Source of the DNA: Ulva prolifera
Taxonomy: Eukaryota > Chlorophyta > Ulvophyceae > Ulvales > Ulvaceae
Direction of reading: 5' to 3'
Assembly: GCA_023078555.1 (NCBI GenBank)
Contig: CM041197.1
Span: forward strand, 10,564,160 to 10,628,159
Length of the DNA stretch: 64,000 nucleotides
Shown here: positions 12,003 to 19,980 of the stretch, in pieces
How the letters are laid out: each line of letters starts with the position of its first letter
Position numbering within the stretch: position 1 is the stretch's first letter
Translations under genes and position numbers: made by a program
Notes under the pieces: model-generated
What the model saw: the letters and a program-made list of their open reading frames with translations, nothing else
Databases searched by the model: none
Told to the model about the DNA's origin: nothing

Positions 12003-12251
12003 TCACACAAGAGAGAGTCTACCTCGTGTGAGCCTGAATTGTTCCTTTGTGTTGGGATCACTGCCTAACGCACCCCCACATCGGGCTTGCGCAGGTAGGG
12101 GGTATTTGGTTTCAGCGGTACATGTGAAGGCCTCAGCCTGCGTGCTCCTTATGCGATGCTTGTCATCGGTTACCAAGATCTTGGCCAGTGCAGCCTGATC
12201 CGGCACCCCATTCTTGCCCAGTTGGATTGTGATAGTGTCCCACTTCTGCAT
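12003..12251 (-). CDS. Probable internal exon of the CACTA transposase gene
   Basis: The frame reads KWDTITIQLGKNGVPDQAAL and KILVTDDKHRIRSTQAEAFT, then an Arg-rich end. It lies between the exon with the Cys-x2-Cys motif (12440-12746) and the exon at 11.7 kb, on the same strand. A further weakly coding stretch at 11.78-11.96 kb may also belong to the gene. Splice sites were not settled. Confidence 0.4.
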   Translation of the reverse strand: MQKWDTITIQLGKNGVPDQAALAKILVTDDKHRIRSTQAEAFTCTAETKYPLPAQARCGGALGSDPNTKEQFRLTRGRLSLV

Positions 12252-12439
12252 AGGTGCATATAAGGGTCAATGTCAGCTGCGCATGACATGAGTCCGGTTA
12301 CTTGAGTTGGTAAAACGACGTCCACAACACAGTACGGACAAGAGCAATCCTCAAACAATCGAACTTGCACAAATAGCCAAGGATACGCAGGCAGTTTTGG
12401 ACAAGGAACCGGTGACACAAGTGTCAACACTACACAAGC

Positions 12440-12746
12440 AGTATGACAAACAATACCTTCTTGTCTGCATTCAAGACGACGGCTTCACATGGCCGCTTGT
12501 ATCCAGTAAAGGCTGTCCAGCCAATCTCAACACCATCTGGCAAAGAACGTGTGCCTCTGATCCCACACTTGTCGCACCCACTGAATCCGGTTGCGCCAAT
12601 AGTGAGGTTCCAGCTCCTCCGGGCCGGTGTGTCAGCGAAAGCGAACACAAACACAGGGAAAACTTTGCGCAGCTTCTTCCTGTAACTGTCATAGACTTCT
12701 ATTGGGTCGCCTCTGACATGGATGGCACCTACAAAGGAGGAGCATC
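12440..12746 (-). CDS. CACTA transposase core exon with CDKC zinc-binding motif
   Basis: After an acceptor near 12747 (CTTTGTAG) the frame reads AIHVRGDPIEVYDSYRKKLR, then FVFAFADTPARRSWNLTIGA, then GFSGCDKCGIRGTR. In Tnp2/Transposase_21 proteins the central Asp-x-Pro-Ala segment is followed by a Gly-rich stretch and CxxC, and the same order is seen here. It is one of the strongest diagnostic parts of the gene. Confidence 0.62.
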
Positions 12747-12794
12747 AGGAATCAAATGACCGAAACCAACGCTGGAAGACTCAGCTTGGGAACA

Positions 12795-13700
12795 TCATCC
12801 ACTGCCCATTCGGGCCCCAGACACAGATTGTGTGACTGACGGGCAGTATGGGAAGTAGTAAGGAAGCATGCCTTTGTCATCTACCCATCCGTCGGGCTCA
12901 TGGTTCTTGAATTGTTTGAGGATGATGGCCATGATCTCTGACATGTTGGTGGGCTCCTTACTCCCGCCGATGAACGCGAGCGGATAGCTGGCCAGATCTG
13001 TGTTACACAGGAAGCCCGGGAGATCAAGACACTTGACTCCCACGACAGTGGTGGTGGCCCTTCCGTGAGCATGTAATTGCACGCCATCCACAAACAGGGC
13101 AAAAAACAAGGTCATGGTATCCCCGTTTTCAGTCATTACCTCATCGATGGGATCTGCATTTACAGAGTCAGGCACCTCGGTTGTTGGACAGGCACCAATA
13201 CTGGAAGGAGAAGCAGGAGATGCAGCGCCCAAAGCAACATTTGAGTTGTTTCCCCGCGTTTGACCTGCTGAGCCTGGTGAAAGGGCAGATATGGCTCCGT
13301 TGTGGGTGTGGTCCAAGTGCTGGTAAAAGTCAGAGTCAAGAAAAGCATGGGTACGGGTGCCAGCGAACTTGGCAAATGCTTCCACTCCAAACAAGTGACG
13401 AATAATGTCCGCTAGCTTTAGGATGTATGCACTGCACCGCACCGAACCGATGAAGCAGATGAGCATGCTTTTCTGTAACAGTCGTAGTGGAGCTTCATAC
13501 CTACGGGCTGCCTTTACTTGATTATTCCGTTTCACATACCGGAAATTGCCACATCTTTCGCACCTCTGGCCCTGCCTCCTCAATCTGTCGGTCGTTGGCA
13601 ATTGAGGCCCATAGACAGTGGGACACTGCCCATTATCACACATGTCCCAGGCATACATGTCCGGGCTCTGTAGGCAGAGCACACCATTGACGATATGTTG
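12795..13700 (-). CDS. CACTA transposase gene, Tnp2-like catalytic region
   Basis: The open frame starts with a Cys-rich part (GQRCERCGNFRY, preceded by CDNGQCPTVYG) and continues through KSMLICFIGSVRCSAYILK. An Ala/Ser/Gly linker follows. It then reaches FFALFVDGVQLHAHGRATTT, GVKCLDLPGFLCNTDLASYP and AFIGGSKEPTNMSEIMAIIL. The spacing Phe-x-x-Asp-Gly, Leu-Pro, and Gly…Glu-Pro resembles the Tnp2 core (SDG…NLPP…PGP). Assignment is by motif order only. The frame stays open to 12795, but the true splice boundary may come earlier. Confidence 0.6.
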   Translation of the reverse strand, partial: QHIVNGVLCLQSPDMYAWDMCDNGQCPTVYGPQLPTTDRLRRQGQRCERCGNFRYVKRNNQVKAARRYEAPLRLLQKSMLICFIGSVRCSAYILKLADIIRHLFGVEAFAKFAGTRTHAFLDSDFYQHLDHTHNGAISALSPGSAGQTRGNNSNVALGAASPASPSSIGACPTTEVPDSVNADPIDEVMTENGDTMTLFFALFVDGVQLHAHGRATTTVVGVKCLDLPGFLCNTDLASYPLAFIGGSKEPTNMSEIMAIILKQFKNHEPDGWVDDKGMLPYYFPYCPSVTQSVSGARMGSG

Positions 13701-13759
13701 AGATCTGCAGCACACCCCGGAGATGTGATAGACAAGGATACTGCTACAGGTTCTACCGA

Positions 13760-14275
13760 TCACTGCATTGGAAGACAGGTGCATAGCGCGTACTTAGGCA
13801 TCTTATTACAATCCCCTCCTAATAACCCACCGAAAGAAAGGAGCTTACAGAAGCTGTCCAGACATTGTCCCGTCATCCCACCACGGAGCTTCAGGGCAGC
13901 CAGAACAAAACATGCTTGCAAGACAGTGACATTGCTTTCAGCAGATATGAGCTCATGGGCGTTTTCCTGGTACCATCTCACGGTATAGGGGACAGGAGGA
14001 GGCCTGTGGTCATTCAATTGATGTGCTCTCTGTTCCTCCATCCGGGCCTCAAGTTCGGCCCGCAGCACCTCCATACTAAGGTCAGGAGACACATACAATC
14101 CTGCATCCATAGCAGCCATCAATACAGCATCTGCGTCCACACCTCCACGTGTACGCCACTCAGATTCCCCAAAAGCGATGAGCTCTCCTATGTCCTGCAT
14201 GGATAAGAGTGGATCAACATGGATTCCGCAGTCTGATGTCCACGGGGGATGAGAGAACAACATGTCCGCAAGCAT
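13760..14275 (-). CDS. CACTA transposase gene, N-terminal linker exon
   Basis: The frame contains LFSHPPWTSDCGIHVDPLLS, EVLRAELEARMEEQRAHQLN, ESNVTVLQACFVLAALKLRG and LDSFCKLLSFGGLLG. It lies between the C2H2 exon and the catalytic exon on the same strand. The frame differs by one from the C2H2 exon, so either a very short intron or a frameshift lies near 14.28 kb. No GT-AG pair of normal intron length is available there. Confidence 0.45.
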   Translation of the reverse strand: MLADMLFSHPPWTSDCGIHVDPLLSMQDIGELIAFGESEWRTRGGVDADAVLMAAMDAGLYVSPDLSMEVLRAELEARMEEQRAHQLNDHRPPPVPYTVRWYQENAHELISAESNVTVLQACFVLAALKLRGGMTGQCLDSFCKLLSFGGLLGGDCNKMPKYALCTCLPMQ

Positions 14276-14288
14276 GAGCAGCTGTAGA

Positions 14289-14822
14289 TCACACCGCAAA
14301 AGCGTAAACATGGGACTCAGCAGATTGGGAGAGATTCAGCTGAGACATGGAGTCTTCGATGTCATTTGTCTCCCAGACGAATGGACCACGTTCTTCACCC
14401 TCTGTTGGCTCATCCACCAGGGGAATCCTAGGTGGCGCCAGCGTGGGGTCGTCTCTGTCAACATCAAAGTCATCGTTGTATACTGCAACATCCAAATGAT
14501 CTATTGGGATCGTTGCAACATCGCTTCCTGAAGCAAGCCCGGGACTAGCGGGCCCTCCATCTAGCAATGGTCGAGCATCACGATCGACGTCATGAGGAGC
14601 AGATACGGAGTAGCGACAACTTTGGCGTGTGACAAGGTCCGGCGGTGGATGGTACACTGGATTACTAGAGCTTAATGCAGCGGCGACTGTGTCTCGGTGA
14701 CCAGGCGAATTGAGGTGCCTTGACAAATGTTTGGTATACTTGAACTGAAGCCCACAGAATGTGCAATGGAACCAATTAAAGGGCAGTTCTACGAAGTAAT
14801 CTCGGGCCCGTTTCCCTTGCAT
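14289..14822 (-). CDS. CACTA transposase gene, 5' exon with C2H2 zinc finger
   Basis: The start MQGKRARDYFVELPFNWFHC is chosen at 14822. An in-frame Met at 14873 also exists, but it adds a hydrophobic run unlike a DNA-binding protein. The finger is CTFCGLQFKYTKHLSRHLNS followed by PGH, a C2H2 type. An acidic linker with many Asp residues follows (YNDDFDVDRDD). CACTA and related transposases often begin with such a finger, which is thought to bind the element ends. No promoter motif was identified upstream. Confidence 0.55.
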   Translation of the reverse strand: MQGKRARDYFVELPFNWFHCTFCGLQFKYTKHLSRHLNSPGHRDTVAAALSSSNPVYHPPPDLVTRQSCRYSVSAPHDVDRDARPLLDGGPASPGLASGSDVATIPIDHLDVAVYNDDFDVDRDDPTLAPPRIPLVDEPTEGEERGPFVWETNDIEDSMSQLNLSQSAESHVYAFAV

Positions 14823-15479
14823 CCTACGCTCGACGGGACGCCCGCTAACGAAGAGGATCAGCACGAGCAGCACGATGAGTCTGTGTTGTCCTCCACACGA
14901 TTTTTACGCATGATACATATGCCGACTGACACGCGTCGCACTGCACTAAGGCCGGTGGCCGATTGGCAAAATACAGCAGCGTGCCGAGCAACGAGGGAGC
15001 CCATTACACGCGTGCATCCCATGCAGCAGTGGCATGCCTTCCGAAGACAGCAGGTCAAGACGATCGGATCCGCTGAATGGCTCGACATGTACAGGCCATA
15101 TGTCTGGCATGTCAGCTCACGTGCAAGGAGAATCTAGCTAGCTAACGGAGCCACCAGACGCAGTGTACCCCGATCATACAGCACCCAGTGCATGACATTG
15201 CACAACCCATGCTTGCGCATGCACTGCCACGGTTCATACTTTCTTCATAAAGTTGAGAGCCTCGGATACGAAGCAGTCGAACATACCGCACCGTCCATCT
15301 ACCTTTGATGCACCGCTCTGAACACTGGTGCCGAGGCGTTTGCACCAACGCGAATTCAAACCACAACCGGCCCACGAAGGATATGAGTTGGGACGGCATA
15401 CATGACTTGTTAAGGCGGGGAGTTCCAGGATCACGTCCATCGGGCAACGCAGACTTCCCAACGTGCGCGCACCCAGCTC

Positions 15480-15905
15480 TGCACACCACGCAGGGCCGCG
15501 CGCCCACCCGGTGAGCTCGCCCTCCAGCTCAAAACTCACCAGCTGCAATAAATTTTAACTTCAAGCCGACCAGGCGCTCGCATATATATCTAAAGACATT
15601 GCTTGATCCGCATGTAAACACACACGCAAGGTTACACGACCCTTGCCACGCTCCCCACCTGTTGGCCGCTCACCCGTGCACTATGCGCACCTGCGATGGT
15701 GCGCAAAGTCAACTTACTAGCCACCAGAACATCGCAGATTAGAGGGATGTGGACATCACATAGCTCCGAAAAAGCAACACAGCACACTACAGTCACCCTC
15801 CTGCCAGCATAGCACCATTTTGACACTTTCAGACCAAGCTGCTGTGTCGCTCACCCACGCTTCGCGCACCTGGGAAGAGAGCGCACCCAGGTGAGTAGAG
15901 TAGGC
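15480..15905. repeat. Cluster of GCGCACCTG / GGTGAGC motifs upstream of the transposase gene
   Basis: The motifs GCTCACCC, GCGCACCTG and CAGGTGAG recur in both orientations here, for instance around 15510, 15665-15705 and 15848-15895. The same set occurs at 100-240. Such clusters are typical of CACTA subterminal regions, but the exact outer end could not be placed. Confidence 0.4.
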
Positions 15906-15925
15906 TGTAGTCTCTGTGAAGGTGA

Positions 15926-15983
15926 GCCTGCCATGCGCCATTATCATTGCCACGAGTGGCCATGCGAATGGGCATGGCGGGAA
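15926..15983. repeat. Dispersed hairpin-forming element, copy 1
   Basis: CCTGCCATGCGCC is followed by CACGAGTGGCCAT and then GGGCATGGCGGG, so the outer parts can pair. A second copy occurs at 52148-52204 with the same core but different bases at the stem ends that still pair. Function unknown. Confidence 0.5.
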
Positions 15984-17582
15984 CACAACAGCCCTGGGTG
16001 CCCTGCTGGCCACCAGCATGGGTGTAAACCACAACTAGCACCATGATGCATCGCCGGCATGCGCACCCATAGTACAGTGATTGTGAATGAACGCCACCAT
16101 GATCATGCACCATTCACCGTGGAATCCCAGTTTTGCACACACACACTCCATGTCGCACATCCACTGTGCATCGCTATATACTGTAGGATGGAAATGATTC
16201 AGGCTTTCGTGTGATGTCAAGAGTCCCGCATGGCTGCCGTTATTTCATAGTGGACACCACTCAGTAATTAGTTATGGGCGAACATTCTCATGGTGGGGGG
16301 TGGACATTCCATGATGGACTAAACCTGATGCACACCCACAGCATCTTCCTAAACGGTGTGTGCAAGTCTGGTATACCCATGCCCCAGCATGGGGAATTTT
16401 GGTGATTGTTTGTATGAAGGGGTGCAGACAGTCCACAGTGGACCAGAGGTGATGCACACCCAATGTGGGTTTTAGAGAGGGGTATGCAAATATGGTCAGC
16501 CCTTAAGCCAAACCAATGCACTCTGCCATGGGCTGAGATGGTCTTTGACCCATCATGGTCAGGCTGCTCACCCTTGTGGACCGCAATTTTAGCATGCTGG
16601 CAGAACATCTCATGCATGCCAGCATGGTACTGTATGAGGCTCATGCTACGATGCATTATGTACTTTCCGGGGCGATCCCGATGGAAAGTGTGCTATCCAC
16701 ACCGGAATGCCCTGGTCCACACTGCCAAATACAGCACTCAAATACAGCGAAGGCAGACTCGGGTGAGGACCTCGATAAACAGGTCTGAGCTCAGCTTGGC
16801 CCGGAGCCAAAGCCTGGCAACAGGCAATCCCGGTAGCCACCATCGGTCTTCTGGTCCCCAGAATGTTACTGCCTTCGGCAGAAACTTGACCTCGACGCGA
16901 TATTCGGAATCGGCCTTCAATGCTGCCTTCAGAGCTACCTTGGACAGGCTTGATGGCATGTATGCTATAGTTGCCAGCCAATGTTTAATTGACACGTTTG
17001 CCACGATTTGCGCCATAGGTGGAAGACTTCCAGCTCGATCCCGCCACCACGAACACCACCCACCTCGGCGACTTCCAAGCATGCATCCAGCCGTCCAGTA
17101 CCGAAATCCCGTACACCACACAGCGCTGCATATACTTACGCAAGTACCTACATCGCCCACTGCTTCCCCATCGTTTATACGTTATAAGCATTGCGCGTAG
17201 ACCGGCCAAACATAATTATTGCCCCACGGAGCTAGGCTCTGTTTGATCCGAAGCGATCGCTGCACGCCAGAGTCGCCGCTTGCCACCACATACGGACCTG
17301 TTACATTTCATGTACTTGATGTACTGAATGGATCTCGATTCTGTACAGAATAACGCCACTCACAGCCGCAGCTGGCTTCAGCCCCTTGCCAGTGTCAGCC
17401 TGTGATAGTCCAGTGATAAGACCGCTCTACCACTGGGCCCTTGCACGTCGCCATACAGCCCCAGAGTTCAGGCAAATGTGCCCCCAGTGCTACACTCGGA
17501 CTCATGGATGATCATCCAACTGCCCCAAGTGCGCCTTACAATGTGCCCCTTCTGTGAGTCTGGACCAGTCAGGTTTCTTGTA
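15984..17582. other. No gene recognised
   Basis: Long open stretches on both strands (for example 16463-17200 plus and 16738-17160 minus) show no family motif and overlap each other. The short phrase GTGATGCACACCCA/CTGATGCACACCCA occurs twice (about 16328 and 16450), within a loosely duplicated segment of about 120 bases. Nothing else could be assigned. Confidence 0.5.
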
Positions 17583-18023
17583 GTATGCAGAAGGGCATGA
17601 CACGTACACGCTTCCCCTAGGTGGCCTGCTGGCCACAACCAATCAGCCAATAAACCAGCCATTGCATGTTGCAATTGCATCATGTGGTGACGATTGCACA
17701 CTACACGCTCCTTGTATGGTCAATACACAGTTCATATTTGCCCTTAAAACAGTCAATACTTGGAAGGACTAGAATCGAACAAATAAGGACTGCGATCGTA
17801 AGGACGTCCATATCTTTTGGACTGACCCGTATTCATCCAAAAGTGTCACACGTGCGATCGTAAGGACGGTCCTTGCCCATGCCTTGCGTAAGGCCTAAGG
17901 CTATGCCTGAAATCCACATGTTAACAATTGTCCTTACATCAGCCAAACATCGGCCTTACCTCGCCTGTGAGGACTGAATAAGGCCGACATGGGGCTGCTG
18001 CAAGGACAACTCAGTGCTACTAG
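17583..18023. mobile_element. Right-end fragment of a CACTA element of the nested family
   Basis: The sequence matches the last about 440 bases of element 2 (from about 7590), including CACGCTTCCCCTAGGTGGCC, the CCTTAC/GTAAGG cluster and the end AAGGACAACTCAGTGCTACT. The terminal TAGTG is altered to TAGAT. No left end is present, so this is a truncated copy. It abuts a reverse-transcriptase pseudogene, into which it probably inserted. Confidence 0.8.
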
Positions 18024-18089
18024 ATGCATGCCTCCCTGTGCTAGAGGCAGAAGGACAGGACCGCCCACTTCGACTGCGCCGGCAGTGGC

Positions 18090-18768
18090 AGCCTGGTCAG
18101 CTTGTCGATGTGCGCCGTTGTGTGTGCTGGCAGCGCTGCTTCACGTGGGCTTCAATGAAGGCCTCGCGATGCCGAGCGGCGTGACGCAGACTACATTCCC
18201 ATCCTCGGCGACCGTAGCCTGCAACTGCGCAGCCACATGGCGCGCATTCTCCGGATCGGTGCAGTACACGCCGGATTTCGCGCGGCTGCATGGATGCCAT
18301 CCGGATCCAGTGGCGCGTGAGGATCGCATTCGCAGCAGCCACCACACTGTCCGCATCGCCCTGCACATACGTATCATCGTGCCAGGATGCGACAAGGGCG
18401 TTGGGGGCAAGCCGCTTCGCCTCTTTCAGGGTGAGGAGGTAGGCGAGCGCAAATAATAGTGGCCCTAGGGGGTCGCCCTGCCGCACGCCTGTCTCGCTCC
18501 GCAGCTCCACGTAGGTGCCATCCAGGCGGTGGGCGAGGAGGGCGCTGCTCTGCCCATACACCGTTCGGAACGATGCGGCAAGCTGCTCCTCCATTGCCTC
18601 CCGGGACATCACATTGAAGGCACTCTGCAGACCGTGGACACCGTGACGGTGTCTGACTTCGTAAAATGTGTGCTGCGTGTGGCTTGTTCCCCTGGTTGCT
18701 GCTCGCGGTGCTACCTGCCCTGCTTGCTTTGTCACCTCCGCCGAGTCTGCAGCTGGCTGTACATGCAT
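18090..18768 (-). pseudogene. Reverse-transcriptase pseudogene related to LINE-B
   Basis: The minus strand encodes GLQSAFNVMSREAMEEQL, then ETGVRQGDPLGPLLFAL, then ASWHDDTYVQG. This matches the reverse-transcriptase order of LINE-B (NAFNIMSRAAI, GVRQGDPISPLLFAL, AYHDDCTIAG). The first catalytic Asp is missing, because LDW is replaced. The homology continues in another frame near 18.28 kb (PENARHVAAQLQATVAEDG, GIARP) and returns to the first frame near 18.18 kb. At least two frame changes and the lost Asp mark it as dead. Confidence 0.75.
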
Positions 18769-18998
18769 GTTGACATGTCAACACACAGCTGACTGTACAA
18801 GTGCGCACCGTTGCGAGACATGCCCGCGCCCATGGCCTGCCATCGTTCGCGAATGCTCAGGTCTATCTACATTCTACGTGTGGTCTGTGGCCACCCGACG
18901 ACATGCCGTTCCGACATGTCATCTTCAAGGTAATCGCAGAGCTTGCGTGCGTCTGAACTTGTTGCAGTAGAAGAGGTCCGCGTGGACACAACACGAAG

Positions 18999-19045
<47 letters not shown>
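18999..19045. repeat. 47-base C homopolymer (G on the minus strand)
   Basis: An uninterrupted run of 47 C residues. Its true length may be uncertain because sequencing of such runs is error-prone. It lies just upstream, in the sense of the minus strand, of the reverse-transcriptase pseudogene. Confidence 0.9.
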
Positions 19046-19046
<1 letters not shown>

Positions 19047-19980
19047 AATAACAGTGCAGATGAGTGAACGGGAGAACGCAAATACCATGGAAGATTCTCA
19101 TCCAATTCAATAACCCCATCCCCGAACCAGCGTCAACGAACACAGCGACAATGCTGCGGCGTATAGTTCCTGATGGAATTGTACATGGAATAGATCAACT
19201 ACCAGCAAGCCGTAACCGGCTTCCTCCGTGTACGACCTGAAAACGAGCTACTGAAAGGCGGTGATTACTGCTGTCACGTCACAGACTTACAGATGTAATG
19301 GCGCAGGCAGGGTGGCGTGTCGTTAGGCGTAGTAGCTACCCTGCACGGACCAGGGCGTTATCGCTGTGGGGGGAAATGGGTCTGAGTTACATGTCATTGC
19401 AATGTACAATGTCACAGCTGCTTAGCTAGCCAGAGAGGCTGGGAGCACAGCCCACTTCACACGCATGAGTTGGCCAGTACACATGTGTGGCTGCGTTATG
19501 AGTGTGACCATGACTCATTCGGAAGCTGCTTCACATGTTGGTCTTGTGTTCTGTTGACACGACTGGTGTTGACTTGCAGCCTGGTCACATTGTTACCACT
19601 CTCCTGCAATGGCTGCCGGACATGCATAGGCAGCGGTCGGTCTTCATGCAAACCACTGTGAAATTGGTGTAGTGGCATAGACACTGAAACAACACTCAAC
19701 TCAAGATCAATGCCTGTACTTTACAGCCCACAACACAAACAAGATCCACAGGGACGCACATGCGAGTTCAGTCAATAATCGTGTACATGATAGCTCTGGC
19801 ACATGCTGCCACAGCTCAGGAGCTGCATCGTGGGCACAACCCATGCATGCAACTGTCTGCCAGTTTGAACATGGCCACTGTCAGTGCGCGGACACCGCTG
19901 CAGCTCTCGCGCTCACATCAGAGAATATGATTTTGCTGGCCTTGAGCTCGCAGCCAGCTGCCTCTGAACCTGAACAGCAC

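Larger units (their letters stand above)
100..15905 (-). mobile_element. Putative large autonomous CACTA-like DNA transposon carrying nested copies
   Basis: Two minus-strand genes lie in tandem: a CACTA-type (Tnp2-like) transposase at about 14.8-9.96 kb and an unrecognised gene at 8.78-0.70 kb. Two-gene layouts on one strand are usual for autonomous CACTA elements. Clusters of GCGCACCTG/GGTGAGC motifs occur near both outer edges. Two smaller CACTA elements sit inside the second gene. The outer ends are approximate, because no matching terminal repeats or target duplication could be fixed by eye. The second gene might instead be a host gene that merely received insertions. Confidence 0.4.

Noticed and set aside
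12307-12759. 150-codon plus-strand frame
   Set aside because: Opposite to the transposase exon with the CDKC motif, which fits the gene order; no motif in this frame.
16463-17200. 245-codon plus-strand frame
   Set aside because: Composition like random translation, overlaps other open frames, and no family motif.
17401-17460. tRNA-like phrase (GCTCTACCACTGGG) on the plus strand
   Set aside because: No matching B-box or acceptor stem could be found around it.
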